Origin: Sphingobacterium humi
GTDB lineage: Bacteria; Bacteroidota; Bacteroidia; Sphingobacteriales; Sphingobacteriaceae
Direction: 5' to 3'
Assembly (NCBI RefSeq): GCF_009768885.1
Contig: NZ_WSQA01000002.1
Coordinates: 310,001 to 374,000 of the forward strand
DNA: 64,000 nucleotides
Shown here: positions 1 through 9,472 of the stretch, one piece after another
How the letters are laid out: each line of letters opens with the position of its first letter
Numbering within the stretch: the first letter of the stretch is position 1
Program-made: the position numbers and the translations under genes
The notes under the pieces: model-generated
What the model was told of the DNA's origin: nothing
Seen by the model: the letters and a program-made list of their open reading frames with translations, nothing else
The model's database searches: none

Positions 1-1
1 T

Positions 2-844
2 GAAGACATCAGCAGTTCAAACATCGGAAAACATACGCGTGAGAACTTCGGGTTCTTTACGGAGTTCCGAACCACTAAATTTAAACGCTTTGATATTAAT
101 GTAGGTGCGTATTTAAATTACAACAGCGATTATGATTGGGAAATCTTTCCAGGGATCGATGTAGGCTATCAGGCGACAGATCATATTCGTATTGCTGTCA
201 ATTCAGGAACCAGTCAGCGTATTCCAACCTTTACCGATCTATACCTGAACCAAAGGCCGGGAAATATCGGCAATCCTGCCTTAAAGAGTGAGTCTGCTTG
301 GCAAAATGAAGCCTCCATACAATATCAAAACAATAACCTCAGCTTGCAGGCTGGTTATTTCTATCGCGATATTAGCCGCTTTATTGATTGGCTTCGGGAG
401 AGTACAGATGTACCCTATCAGGCTCAAAACCTTGGAAACAACAAAACCCATGGGGTATTTACTAACCTAAGCTATAAAAGAAGATTGGCTGAACAACAAC
501 AGCTGCACTTTAACTTAGCCTATACCTACTTAAACCCTTCTATCATTAATGATTATAAAAACAGCATCATTAAATATGGTATAGAGAGTCTTAATCATCA
601 AGTGCAGGGTTCAGTGAGTTATACCCTGCATAATTGGACATTCACTTCCGCCAACCGTTGGTTAGAACGCAGTTCCGCAAATCATTACTTCATTGCCGAT
701 TTCCGATTGGCTTATCACAAAAATAAGTATAGCGTATTTGCTGATATTCAGAATATTTTTGATGCAAGTTATATGGAAGCTGGTGCCGTGCCGATGCCAT
801 CCCGATGGGTAAACCTCGGTCTTCGCTATCAGTGGACTAAATAA
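2..844 (+). CDS. TonB-dependent receptor, 3' part (5' end outside window)
   Basis: The reading frame is open from the left edge of the window and ends at the TAA at 842-844, so about 280 C-terminal residues are visible and no start. The sequence alternates polar and aromatic residues as in outer-membrane beta strands (GYFYRDISRFIDWLR, NVGAYLNYNSDYDWE) and carries the loop SQRIPTFTDLY followed by GNPALKSESAW, a combination typical of the C-terminal half of TonB-dependent outer-membrane receptors. The last strand contains VNLGLRYQW. It resembles BtuB/cobalamin-type receptors more than SusC in having a short final barrel, but the plug and TonB box lie outside the window, so the substrate cannot be named. 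It is convergent with trxA and shares a terminator with it. Confidence 0.85.
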   Translation, partial: EDISSSNIGKHTRENFGFFTEFRTTKFKRFDINVGAYLNYNSDYDWEIFPGIDVGYQATDHIRIAVNSGTSQRIPTFTDLYLNQRPGNIGNPALKSESAWQNEASIQYQNNNLSLQAGYFYRDISRFIDWLRESTDVPYQAQNLGNNKTHGVFTNLSYKRRLAEQQQLHFNLAYTYLNPSIINDYKNSIIKYGIESLNHQVQGSVSYTLHNWTFTSANRWLERSSANHYFIADFRLAYHKNKYSVFADIQNIFDASYMEAGAVPMPSRWVNLGLRYQWTK

Positions 845-848
845 TAAG

Positions 849-879
849 AAAGGGCGTACTTTTGCAAGTACGCCCTTTT
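849..879. terminator. bidirectional intrinsic terminator between TonB receptor and trxA
   Basis: A 12-bp perfect stem (AAAGGGCGTACT pairing with AGTACGCCCTTT) with a 6-nt loop, followed by T-rich sequence on the + strand and preceded by A-rich sequence. It lies 5 bases after one stop codon and about 20 bases beyond the other, so it can serve both converging genes. Confidence 0.85.
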
Positions 880-898
880 ATCTTTTGAAATCCGAAGA

Positions 899-1216
899 TT
901 ATAATTGTTTTTCTAATTTCTCTGTTAATACAGATTTAGGCACTGCGCCAATTTGTTTATCGACAATCTCGCCATTCTTAAAGAATAACAAAGCTGGAAT
1001 ATTGCGAATACCATAACGCACAGAAATATCTGGGTTATTATCTACATTCACTTTTCCTACTACTGCTTTTCCCTCGTATTCAGTAGCAATTTCATCAACT
1101 AATGGACCTACCATACGACATGGGCCACACCATTCTGCCCAAAAATCAATAAGCACTGGTTTATCTGATTTTAAAACAACCTCTTCAAAGTTGCTATCTG
1201 TAATTTCTAATGCCAT
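899..1216 (-). CDS. trxA: thioredoxin
   Basis: A 105-residue cytosolic thioredoxin, the usual length for the family. The redox motif WCGPC is at residues 29-33, preceded by the conserved FWAEW, and the cis-proline segment IPALLFF with the following [10 protein letters not shown] loop is present near the C-terminus. There is no signal peptide, which separates it from the exported TlpA-like protein further along the window. It reduces disulfides in cytoplasmic proteins such as ribonucleotide reductase. It follows dnaE on the same strand after about 100 bases that hold its own promoter -7 element (1254-1261), so it is probably transcribed independently. Confidence 0.95.
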   Translation of the reverse strand: MALEITDSNFEEVVLKSDKPVLIDFWAEWCGPCRMVGPLVDEIATEYEGKAVVGKVNVDNNPDISVRYGIRNIPALLFFKNGEIVDKQIGAVPKSVLTEKLEKQL

Positions 1217-1253
1217 ATTAAATTAATTTATGTTTTACTCCGTTAAATATAAA

Positions 1254-1261
1254 CAAAGATA
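1254..1261 (-). promoter_or_regulatory. trxA promoter -7 element
   Basis: On the minus strand this reads TATCTTTG, a full match to the Bacteroidota -7 consensus TAnnTTTG, about 40 bases before the trxA ATG. No clear TTTG -33 element is seen at the usual spacing. Confidence 0.5.
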
Positions 1262-1316
1262 ATGAATACCGCTGTAAATGCGATTTAAACTGATAAAAGA
1301 TTTTAGCGATAACTTA

Positions 1317-4300
1317 TTAATTCAGGGTATAACGCACGCCTTCAACCTGCTCCAATCCGTCTAAAAGCTCGTTTGTGATATAAATCTTACGTTTCTTAAC
1401 CGGCATCTCAATCGATAAACGGTCTTGTTCATCCATAATCTTGAATTTCAATTGACAATTCGCCTCCTGCCCTTCCACATGAGCCGTATCAATCAATTGG
1501 TATAAATGCGTCATAAACTCCTGATCCAGGATATGCAATGGAAACTGAATAGTAAAGCTTTTAGCCATTTTCTCCCGCAAATCAGAAAGCAATTGAATGC
1601 TCTTTAATTCGAAGCCCCAGTTTCCGATCTGCTTAAAGCGCTCTTGTACCAAGCCCCTGATCTGAACAAAATAGCCCTCTTGCAAATAGCCTTTAAACTT
1701 TACGTAGTCTTCGCCAAACACCATAATCTCAAAGGAGTCTGAATAATCTTCAATGATAAAGGATCCGAAAGGCTTTCCTGATTTCGCAACCCGATGGTTT
1801 GCCAAAGCAATAATACCGCCCAATACCACTTCCTTGTTTTTAATCCGATTGAAGTCCAATAATATCTCCTGATCTACTTCAGCGGCCTTCACTTTATTGA
1901 TTAATTGCAAATCCGTTACGTTGTTTACACAGAAATGCCTCAACTCAAACTTATAATTATCTAAGGGGTGGCTGGTCAAATAAATACCAATCACATCCTT
2001 TTCATATTTCAATTTCTCAATTAATCCCCATTGCGGGCAAGGCGTTAAGCTAGGCTCTGGTAATTCTACTGCGCCACCTGATCCAAATAAACTTACTTGA
2101 GCAGAATTCTCATTCTCCTTATGCTTATGTGCAAACTTCAAAGCCTTCTCGATACCGCTAGGGTTATCTTGATCGGAATAAAAATATTGAGCACGATGCG
2201 TATCGGTAAAAGAATCGAACCCTCCACCGTAAGCTAAGCTTTCAAAGGCCTTTTTATTAATCATCCGTAAATCTACCCGTTTCGCTAAATCGAAAATAGA
2301 TTTATAAGGCTCGCCTTCCCGACTCTGCACGATGGTCTCTACAGCGCCTGCCCCAACTCCTTTCACTGCACCCATACCAAAACGGATAGCCCCCTCCTCG
2401 TTTACTGTAAACTTATAATGAGATTCATTAACATCTGGTCCTAATACAGTTAAGCCCATCCGTCTACACTCTTCCATAAAGAAGGTCACCTGCTTAATAT
2501 CATTCATATTATTGGATAATACGGCAGCCATATATTCCGCTGGATAGTGCGCCTTTAAAAAGGCCGTCTGATAAGCTACCCAAGCATAACAGGTGGAGTG
2601 AGATTTGTTGAAGGCGTAGGATGCAAAGGCCTCCCAGTCAGTCCATATTTTCTCAAGGACTTTCGGATTATGCCCTTTCTCTGCAGCCTGATCGATAAAC
2701 TTAGGCTTCATCTTATCCAGAACCGCCTTTTGCTTCTTACCCATGGCCTTCCGCAAAACGTCGGCATCACCTTTGGAGAAGCCTGCTAATTTCTGCGACA
2801 AAAGCATTACCTGCTCCTGATAAACAGTAATACCATAGGTTTCTGCTAAATATTCCTCACAAGCATCCACATCATAGGTAATCGGCTCGATACCGTGCTT
2901 CCGCTTAATAAAGGAAGGAATATATTCCATCGGCCCTGGACGGTATAAGGCGTTCATGGCAATTAAATCCGCAAATACCGTAGGCTTGAGTTCCTTCATG
3001 TATTTCTGCATGCCAGGCGACTCATATTGGAAGATACCGATCGTTTCCCCCCGTTGGAATAACTCATAGGTCTTTACGTCGGCAATATCAAAAGCTTCCG
3101 GATCTAACTCAATATTATGACGAAGCTTCACGTTTTGAACCGTGTCTTTAATCAGGGTCAAAGTCTTCAAGCCCAAGAAGTCCATCTTCAATAGACCAGC
3201 GCTTTCCACCACGGAGTTATCATACTGGGTAACATACAGATCTGAGTCTTTAGCTAAAGAAACAGGTACGAAGTTCGTAATGTCATCCGGTGTAATAATT
3301 ACTCCACAAGCGTGTATACCTGTATTACGCATAGAACCTTCCAGCACGCGTGCTTGTTTAATGGTCTCCGCTTCCAATCCTGCACCATCAGCCAAGCCTT
3401 TCAATCTGTTCACGGCTTCCAGCTCTTCGCTACGCAGCACTTCCTTCAAGGCCTTGTCTTCCATATTAAAGATTTTGCTAAGCTTTAAGTTTGGAATCAA
3501 CTTCGCAATTTCATTGGCATCGGCTAAAGGCAAGTCTAATACCCTGGCCGTATCTTTAATGGATGACTTCGCTGCCATGGTACCATAGGTAATGATCTGC
3601 GCAACTTGCGAAGCGCCATATTTATCAATTACATATTGCATTACACGACCACGTCCCTCATCATCAAAGTCAATATCAATATCGGGCATGGAAACCCGGT
3701 CTGGATTTAAGAAACGCTCAAAAAGCAAATCGTATTTAATGGGGTCGATATTGGTAATTCCCAAGCAGTAAGCGACAGCCGATCCGGCGGCAGAACCACG
3801 TCCTGGCCCTACAGAAACCCCCATCTTACGCGCTTCAGCAATAAAATCCTGAACAATCAAGAAATAACCTGGGTACCCGGTCTTTTCGATCGTCGCCAGT
3901 TCAAAATCCAAACGCTCGCGGATATCATCTGTGATTTCCGGATAACGCTTGGCTGCACCAGTATAGGTTAAATCCCGTAAAAAAGCATTCTCACCACGCT
4001 TACCGCCATCAACTAGATCTTCAGCATGCTGGAATTGCTCAGGGATTTCAAACTTCGGTAATAAGACGTCTCTGCTAAGGGAATAGGTTTCCACCTTTGC
4101 TAAAACTTCTTCAATATTCAGTATAGCTTCAGGCAAGTCAGCAAAGACCTTTTTCATTTCGTCTGCCGATTTAAAATAATACTCTTGATTGGGTAGGCCA
4201 AATCGAAAGCCACGGCCTCTACCTTTCGGTGTTGCTAGCTTTTCTCCATCCTTCACACATAATAAGATATCATGCGCGTGCGCATCTGCTTTATTGATAT

Positions 4301-5738
4301 AATAGGTGTTGTTCGTTGCAATAAGCTTCACATCATGCTTCTTAGCCAAAGGAATCAAGGCTTCATTCACCCGATTTTCATCTTCCTGCCCATGACGCAT
4401 TATCTCAATATAGAAATCATCTTTAAAGCGTTCCTTCCACCACAATAAGGCTTCTTCCGCTTGATTCTCTCCAATATTTAATAATTTACTAGGCACTTCA
4501 CCCTGAAGGTTTCCAGAAAGCACAATAAGGTCTTCAGCATATTGCTCCACCACCGCGCGGTCAATTCGCGGAACATAGTAGAAGCCTTCTGTATAAGCTA
4601 TAGAGGCCATCTTCGCTAAATTATGATAGCCCTTTTTATTCTTTGCTAGAAAAACAATCTGATAACCGTTGTCTTTCCGTGACTTATCTTTTCTGTTTTC
4701 ACACACGAAAAACTCACAACCTACAATGGGTTTAATGGTTGTGCCTGAAAACTCTTCGCCTTTTTCTTCCGCCTCTTTTTTCTTCGCTTCGACATCCTTA
4801 TTATGCCCCAACACTTTATTTACAAAGTGGAATGCCCCCATCATATTCCCATGGTCGGTCATCGCTACAGCAGGCATTTGTTGTTTAGCAGCAGCCTGCA
4901 CGAGACTATCTATAGAAATGGTGGATTGAAGAACTGAAAACTGCGTATGGTTATGCAAATGCGCGAATTCAGCATCTTTTAAGGCTTCTAAGGTCTCCGC
5001 ATCAATGGTAACCTTCGGTGCATCCGGTTCCGTTTTCGCCCGAATAGCATCCGATGCCGCTTTTAAGTTGACGTGTTTAAGTCCAACCGGGGAAATAACA
5101 TCCGGGTTATGGTCCTTAAACTCGACAAAATATCCCGTATCAACCTGAAGTTCTTCAGGTTTAAAAACCTGCCTCCGGACAAGCTCAAAGAAACAACGTG
5201 TTGTTGCTTCCACGTCAGCCGTCGCATTATGCGCTTCAGCGAAAGGAACAGCGAATAAATAAGAATGGAGCTCCGTTAGGTTCGGCAACTTAAATCGCCC
5301 CCCACGTCCCCCGGGTAGTTTTAACAAATCAGCTGTTACTTCCGTACAGGTATCCAAAATAGGCATGCTGCCCATTGGACTCTCCACCCCGTAGCGATAT
5401 AGCTCAGAGCCCATCACATTGATATCGAAGCCAATGTTTTGTCCTACTACGAACTTTGCTTTGCCTAGTGCTTCATTAAATTTAACGAGCACCTCGGTCA
5501 AAGGAATCCCTTGTTCTTCAGCGAGCGCTGTAGAAATACCGTGTATTTTCTCTGAATCATATGGAATGTTAAATCCATCAGGTTTAATCAAATAATCCTG
5601 ATGTTCAATCATTCGCCCCATCTCATCATGGACTTGCCAAGCAATTTGGATACATCGCGGCCAATTATCCGTATCTGTTATTGGCGCATCCCACCGCTTC
5701 GGCAACCCTGTAGTTTCCGTATCAAAAATAATATACAT
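1317..5738 (-). CDS. dnaE: DNA polymerase III alpha subunit with fused N-terminal 3'-5' exonuclease
   Basis: A 1473-residue replicative polymerase. Residues 1 to about 195 form a DEDDh exonuclease like DnaQ: DTETTG at 6-11, IGFD near 100, and HNATAD near 170. The PHP domain begins near residue 258 with HLHNHTQFS and contains AMTDHGNMMG. The C-family polymerase core follows, with GPGRGSAAGS and the catalytic aspartates in PDIDIDFDDE near residues 684-693, then KMDFLGLKTL and a tandem-helix segment. An OB-fold lies near the C-terminus (EVVLGGIIALANHRVAKSGK). E. coli DnaE is about 1160 residues and lacks the exonuclease, which is there a separate subunit. All visible exonuclease motif residues are intact, so proofreading in cis is inferred. 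A TAATTTTG -7-like box lies just upstream at 5761-5768. Confidence 0.95.
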   Translation of the reverse strand: MYIIFDTETTGLPKRWDAPITDTDNWPRCIQIAWQVHDEMGRMIEHQDYLIKPDGFNIPYDSEKIHGISTALAEEQGIPLTEVLVKFNEALGKAKFVVGQNIGFDINVMGSELYRYGVESPMGSMPILDTCTEVTADLLKLPGGRGGRFKLPNLTELHSYLFAVPFAEAHNATADVEATTRCFFELVRRQVFKPEELQVDTGYFVEFKDHNPDVISPVGLKHVNLKAASDAIRAKTEPDAPKVTIDAETLEALKDAEFAHLHNHTQFSVLQSTISIDSLVQAAAKQQMPAVAMTDHGNMMGAFHFVNKVLGHNKDVEAKKKEAEEKGEEFSGTTIKPIVGCEFFVCENRKDKSRKDNGYQIVFLAKNKKGYHNLAKMASIAYTEGFYYVPRIDRAVVEQYAEDLIVLSGNLQGEVPSKLLNIGENQAEEALLWWKERFKDDFYIEIMRHGQEDENRVNEALIPLAKKHDVKLIATNNTYYINKADAHAHDILLCVKDGEKLATPKGRGRGFRFGLPNQEYYFKSADEMKKVFADLPEAILNIEEVLAKVETYSLSRDVLLPKFEIPEQFQHAEDLVDGGKRGENAFLRDLTYTGAAKRYPEITDDIRERLDFELATIEKTGYPGYFLIVQDFIAEARKMGVSVGPGRGSAAGSAVAYCLGITNIDPIKYDLLFERFLNPDRVSMPDIDIDFDDEGRGRVMQYVIDKYGASQVAQIITYGTMAAKSSIKDTARVLDLPLADANEIAKLIPNLKLSKIFNMEDKALKEVLRSEELEAVNRLKGLADGAGLEAETIKQARVLEGSMRNTGIHACGVIITPDDITNFVPVSLAKDSDLYVTQYDNSVVESAGLLKMDFLGLKTLTLIKDTVQNVKLRHNIELDPEAFDIADVKTYELFQRGETIGIFQYESPGMQKYMKELKPTVFADLIAMNALYRPGPMEYIPSFIKRKHGIEPITYDVDACEEYLAETYGITVYQEQVMLLSQKLAGFSKGDADVLRKAMGKKQKAVLDKMKPKFIDQAAEKGHNPKVLEKIWTDWEAFASYAFNKSHSTCYAWVAYQTAFLKAHYPAEYMAAVLSNNMNDIKQVTFFMEECRRMGLTVLGPDVNESHYKFTVNEEGAIRFGMGAVKGVGAGAVETIVQSREGEPYKSIFDLAKRVDLRMINKKAFESLAYGGGFDSFTDTHRAQYFYSDQDNPSGIEKALKFAHKHKENENSAQVSLFGSGGAVELPEPSLTPCPQWGLIEKLKYEKDVIGIYLTSHPLDNYKFELRHFCVNNVTDLQLINKVKAAEVDQEILLDFNRIKNKEVVLGGIIALANHRVAKSGKPFGSFIIEDYSDSFEIMVFGEDYVKFKGYLQEGYFVQIRGLVQERFKQIGNWGFELKSIQLLSDLREKMAKSFTIQFPLHILDQEFMTHLYQLIDTAHVEGQEANCQLKFKIMDEQDRLSIEMPVKKRKIYITNELLDGLEQVEGVRYTLN

Positions 5739-5804
5739 AGCATCTTCCCTCTAGAACAAACAAAATTACTCATTAAATACGTAAAAAAAGGAGCTTTTAG
5801 AAAG

Positions 5805-6305
5805 CTATCCTTCCGAAAGAATCGATTTAACAGCTTCTAAGTTCTTAGCCCGGTCATTATCAAAATCTATAAAATAAGGTGCCTGCCAGGCTTTCGTCCT
5901 TTCTGCTAGTTTATTAGGTGGAATAACCCAATCCGGATACAGTCTAAAACCTCGCTTACCCTCATTTTCTTTTACAGATAATACCTGTTGGCTGGCAAGC
6001 TTATTTTTGGGAAAAAGAAAAAAGCCCGATCGTTCCTTCCCTTCAGACCATATGATAACAAAATCAAAATGATCACGGATGTCAAAAGGAACAGATACCC
6101 GAGCCTCATTACGTTTCCACAGGACTACAAATTGACCTGCCTTCTTTGGCGTTTGTTTAGATTTTCTAAATTTAAAGGCTTGCCCGCCCAGTTTAAAATT
6201 AAAACCCGCATAAGCTTTACTGTCCGCATCCTCCAACAGTTCTACAATGGCTCGCCCATACAGCTCAGAAAGCAAATCATTTAGTTTAGTTAATTCCTTT
6301 ATCAT
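5805..6305 (-). CDS. MepB family protein
   Basis: A 166-residue soluble protein without signal peptide or membrane segments. The segment AGFNFKLGG followed by FRKSKQTPKKAGQFVVLWKR matches the hallmark pattern of the MepB family (PF08877), named from the third gene of the Staphylococcus mepRAB multidrug-efflux operon; the biochemical function of MepB is not known. No efflux pump or MarR regulator adjoins it here, so the name should not be read as a drug-resistance role. Its stop is about 65 bases upstream of the dnaE start on the same strand. Confidence 0.8.
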   Translation of the reverse strand: MIKELTKLNDLLSELYGRAIVELLEDADSKAYAGFNFKLGGQAFKFRKSKQTPKKAGQFVVLWKRNEARVSVPFDIRDHFDFVIIWSEGKERSGFFLFPKNKLASQQVLSVKENEGKRGFRLYPDWVIPPNKLAERTKAWQAPYFIDFDNDRAKNLEAVKSILSEG

Positions 6306-6324
6306 TCATTAAAGCCTAAAAATA

Positions 6325-6358
6325 AAAACGGTTGCCATATTCCATTGACAACCGTTTT
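6325..6358 (-). terminator. intrinsic terminator after the OmpA-like gene
   Basis: A stem AAAACGGTTG / CAACCGTTTT with a 14-nt loop, giving a T-run in the minus direction. It lies about 30 bases beyond the stop of the OmpA-like lipoprotein gene. Confidence 0.7.
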
Positions 6359-6388
6359 CAACTATTTTAATTAAAGAGATGTTGTTGC

Positions 6389-6907
6389 TTATTTCAAGAT
6401 CACAACTTCTACTCTTCTATTTTTTTGACGTCCTTCCGGCGTTTTATTATCAGCTACTGGCTTTGATTGGCCTAATCCTTTAATACCAATACGGGCATCC
6501 GCAATACCGGCATCCACTAAAAATTTCTTAACGGAAGCAGCACGCTTATCCGATAACCATTGGTTATACTCAGCGGTTCCGGTAGCATCGGTGTGGCCAT
6601 CCACGCGGATTTTCGATTTCTTGCTATCATCTTTTAACACTTTCACCAATTTGCTTAATTCTTTTTTCGCATTCTCCGTTAGGTAGGAGGAATTGGTATT
6701 GAACAATAAATCTGAAGAAATAGAAACTAAAATACCTTCATCCGTTTGCTTCACATCATTAAACTCGCGTTTAACGTTTTTCAAACCGTCATCTGTACCA
6801 TCCTGACTCACCACAGCGCCTGGATTCACCACCATGGATTGTTGTTTACATGAAAAAAAAGTTAAGCTTGCGACTACGGCAAAAGTTATAAAAGGGATCC
6901 GCTTCAT
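6389..6907 (-). CDS. OmpA/Pal-like peptidoglycan-binding lipoprotein
   Basis: A 172-residue exported lipoprotein. A lipoprotein signal ends in the lipobox FFSC with Cys20. The C-terminal 110 residues form an OmpA-like domain: the strand FNTNSSYLTENAKKELSKL, the diaminopimelate-contacting region GHTDATGTAEYNQWLSDKRA, then GLGQSKPVADN and GRQKNRRVEVVI. Such proteins tether the outer membrane to peptidoglycan. The 50-residue linker after the lipid anchor is unremarkable. It could be Pal, but no Tol genes adjoin it, so a general OmpA-like call is safer. Confidence 0.88.
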   Translation of the reverse strand: MKRIPFITFAVVASLTFFSCKQQSMVVNPGAVVSQDGTDDGLKNVKREFNDVKQTDEGILVSISSDLLFNTNSSYLTENAKKELSKLVKVLKDDSKKSKIRVDGHTDATGTAEYNQWLSDKRAASVKKFLVDAGIADARIGIKGLGQSKPVADNKTPEGRQKNRRVEVVILK

Positions 6908-6959
6908 TGTTGATTATCTTTATTGCTGTTGTAAATATAATGTTTTAAACCTAATTATT

Positions 6960-9131
6960 TCACTTCTTGAAAAGCCTTTGTTCAACGCCTTGAATTTCAG
7001 GAATCTGCTGATACAACTTCCAGATCAATCCTGTTTTCGCATTTTCCATCAGTACAACCACATTCGATTGATTGCTTGCTTGGTACTCATCCGACACATC
7101 ATTACTGCGCAAATCTATCCAAGAACGAAAGCCATATTCTGTAAATAAGGATTCTCCAAATTCATGATATAAGGAATAGATGGATTTCTTAGCTTTGCCA
7201 GCATCTAAGAATATGCTCGCAATGGAAATCGCTGGGTTAATCCGATAGCTACCAATACTATCATGGCGTTGGTGGAATCCCCAAATATCCGAATTCGTCG
7301 TCCCTACCCCTATCTCATTATCCCGACGCTTAACAATTCGCGAATAATCTGCTACAATTTGGCGCAAATCCATATTGGCAACCTTGGCCAATCTAGGGTC
7401 AATAGTTGTGAATGGGCGATACATCGTTAATAGATTTCCTTCAGCCGGCCCAAACGGCACTCGCACGCCATAAAGAATCGTGTCCTGCAAGGCCGAGACC
7501 AATTGCATAGAATCTCGCGTAGGCTGACTACTTAAGTCCGGGAACAAGGACATTTGACGCATAAAGTCGGTAATAACGGTATCCGTAACAATGGGCTCAG
7601 TCTTTCCTATTGCTTTATACTTATGGGTTATGGCATCTGCAAAAGCATTGGTAGGAATATTAAATCGTGTAGATGCCATGGCTAACATATAGGCATTCAA
7701 ACCCACATTCACCCCTACAATGGGATCCGTATTGAAATAGTCGTCTAGTAAATCGACTTTAGACCTTAACACCATGGGGTTATTTGGCAAGGTTACTGCC
7801 TTCCAATTCATGCGTTCCCAGATATCTGAAATACCACGTCGAATATCTTTCTCCGCCTGCTCATCACCTTTCAAATATTGTCGAACCACTAATAAGGACT
7901 CCATCAAGGCTGCGGAGGCTTCCACATCATATTGCGGACGACGGCCAAAATATTCAGGCAATCCTTTTCTTCCATCAAAATAGGCAGGGAAAAAGCCATG
8001 TTTATGCTGCGCCTTGGCCAAAAAGTTTACCACCCGCTGCACCCTGTTGATAAATAAGGATTTACTAATAAAGCCTTTTTCAACACCCACCAATAGACTT
8101 AAGATGGCACCGCCTGACTCACGTACTGATACCGCTGCTTTATCCTTCATCCGGAAAGGCATATATAGCCCCGAGTTGATATCGAAATTCTCAACGAAGT
8201 AATTAACGTGCGCCAATTGAATCAGGTTGAAGAAAGCTTCTTCCGTAAGTCCCTTGGGTGTCACTTCCAATACTTCCGAAAAGGGTGATTCCCGATAGTT
8301 GAAGTCTACCCAAGCAATTTTATAGTAGTATTTCTTATCCAGAATAGGTACATAGTCTAAGCAGCGAAGCATGTATGTAGGTCGAATCGCAATCGGTGCA
8401 AAATCTTTATTATCTGTAGAGCGATAGATCTTTACATAACGAATACTCGGTGTTAAAGGCACCTGCCATTGCAAATCAACATGGTTGCCATAGGCTGTTG
8501 CTTTGCCTAATACGGCGGCTGAAGTTAATGGAACCTTGGAATAATTAGCGGGTAAAAACTCCATTTGATCCAAAAAGAGATGATGCATGCTTGGGCTTTC
8601 GTTTAATTGCCTTAACAACACGCCTGAAATATTATCCTCCAGATTCAGACCGGCAAAATCTTTTACCGGAATCCGAACACTTAGCCAGCTGTTATTATTG
8701 TAATCTTCAATATAGTTTTGAATGGCTAAACTCACCGACTGGTTCTCACCCTGTTTGATAGAAATGGAAGGCAAATGTTCTGCCTTCGTTTGGTCGGAAC
8801 CCACATATAGTTTAAAGCTTAAGAAATCATCCGCCCCTAAACGATAATGAAACTTCTGGCGGCTGTAGCGAATTAACACACGCCAATCGCCATTCGTTTG
8901 CGACAAATACCGCAAGGATAAGGCATTACCAGGTGTGAAAAATAAAGTGTCGGATACCAATAGCTGTTTGTTCACATTTTCAACCCAGCTTGCCCCACTA
9001 TAATCGACCACGCTTCGCGCATACGAACCTTTAACCAAGCTATTGTCAAAGACAACTTCCGGATAGGTCTCCGCCTTTGCCGACCAGCTAAACATTAATA
9101 AAAGAAAAATAGGTAGAAGTTTAAGCCGCAT
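6960..9131 (-). CDS. secreted glucoamylase-like protein with fibronectin-III-like domain
   Basis: A 723-residue exported protein with a signal peptide ending AKA near residue 20. Residues about 25-195 form a beta-rich module resembling a carbohydrate-binding domain (NGDWRVLIRYSRQKF, WLSVRIPVKDFAGL). A fibronectin-III-like unit follows at about 205-295 (VDLQWQVP, VKIYRSTDN, YYYKIAWVD). The C-terminal part from about 296 looks like the alpha/alpha toroid of the glucoamylase-like family PF10091: NYFVENFDINSGLYMPF, GAILSLLVGVEKGFIS, HGFFPAYFDG and DVEASAALMESLLVVRQYL, with a late WGFHQRHDS segment. The family assignment is by pattern recognition, and the substrate (probably a glycan) is unknown. 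It stands alone rather than in a SusC/D locus. Confidence 0.65.
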   Translation of the reverse strand: MRLKLLPIFLLLMFSWSAKAETYPEVVFDNSLVKGSYARSVVDYSGASWVENVNKQLLVSDTLFFTPGNALSLRYLSQTNGDWRVLIRYSRQKFHYRLGADDFLSFKLYVGSDQTKAEHLPSISIKQGENQSVSLAIQNYIEDYNNNSWLSVRIPVKDFAGLNLEDNISGVLLRQLNESPSMHHLFLDQMEFLPANYSKVPLTSAAVLGKATAYGNHVDLQWQVPLTPSIRYVKIYRSTDNKDFAPIAIRPTYMLRCLDYVPILDKKYYYKIAWVDFNYRESPFSEVLEVTPKGLTEEAFFNLIQLAHVNYFVENFDINSGLYMPFRMKDKAAVSVRESGGAILSLLVGVEKGFISKSLFINRVQRVVNFLAKAQHKHGFFPAYFDGRKGLPEYFGRRPQYDVEASAALMESLLVVRQYLKGDEQAEKDIRRGISDIWERMNWKAVTLPNNPMVLRSKVDLLDDYFNTDPIVGVNVGLNAYMLAMASTRFNIPTNAFADAITHKYKAIGKTEPIVTDTVITDFMRQMSLFPDLSSQPTRDSMQLVSALQDTILYGVRVPFGPAEGNLLTMYRPFTTIDPRLAKVANMDLRQIVADYSRIVKRRDNEIGVGTTNSDIWGFHQRHDSIGSYRINPAISIASIFLDAGKAKKSIYSLYHEFGESLFTEYGFRSWIDLRSNDVSDEYQASNQSNVVVLMENAKTGLIWKLYQQIPEIQGVEQRLFKK

Positions 9132-9261
9132 ATCATTCTAATAAACGCCCAAAAATAATGAAAATTCCATCCAGAAACGATAAATAGCCCCATTATTCTG
9201 TTTCGCAATAAAATTATTACGCACATTTTAAGCCTGTTGCAAGAAATGTGTACGAATTATT

Positions 9262-9291
9262 TTTGCAGTTAAGCAAATCTCTCTATATTTG
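9262..9291 (+). promoter_or_regulatory. promoter of the tRNA-Gly/tRNA-Leu unit
   Basis: A TTTG -33 element (9262-9265) and a TATATTTG -7 element (9284-9291) separated by 18 bases match the Bacteroidota sigma-A promoter. The first tRNA begins 12 bases after the -7 element. Confidence 0.75.
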
Positions 9292-9302
9292 CAGCACGTC
9301 AA

Positions 9303-9375
9303 GCGAAAGTAGCTCAGTTGGTAGAGCACAACCTTGCCAAGGTTGGGGTCGCGAGTTCGAATCTCGTCTTTCGCT
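9303..9375 (+). tRNA. tRNA-Gly (anticodon GCC)
   Basis: A full 73-nt cloverleaf: the acceptor stem GCGAAAG pairs with CTTTCGC, the D arm is AGCTCAGTTGGTAGAGC, the anticodon loop is CTTGCCAAG and the T loop contains GTTCGAATC. The discriminator base is T and the 3' CCA is not encoded. Confidence 0.95.
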
Positions 9376-9380
9376 CAGTT

Positions 9381-9465
9381 GCCTAGGTGGTGGAACTGGT
9401 AGACACGCAGGACTTAAAATCCTGTTCCCGTTAAGGGAGTGCGGGTTCGATTCCCGCCCTAGGTA
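9381..9465 (+). tRNA. tRNA-Leu (anticodon TAA)
   Basis: An 85-nt class II tRNA starting 5 bases after tRNA-Gly. The acceptor stem GCCTAGG pairs with CCTAGGT, the anticodon loop is CTTAAAA, there is a long variable arm (CCCGTTAAGGGAG) and the T loop is GTTCGATTC. The CCA end is not encoded. It is cotranscribed with tRNA-Gly. Confidence 0.95.
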
Positions 9466-9472
9466 CTTGGAT

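Noticed and set aside
3142..3588. Plus-strand reading frame of 148 codons inside dnaE
   Set aside because: Antisense to the conserved polymerase core, Ser-rich, no homology pattern and no ribosome binding site.
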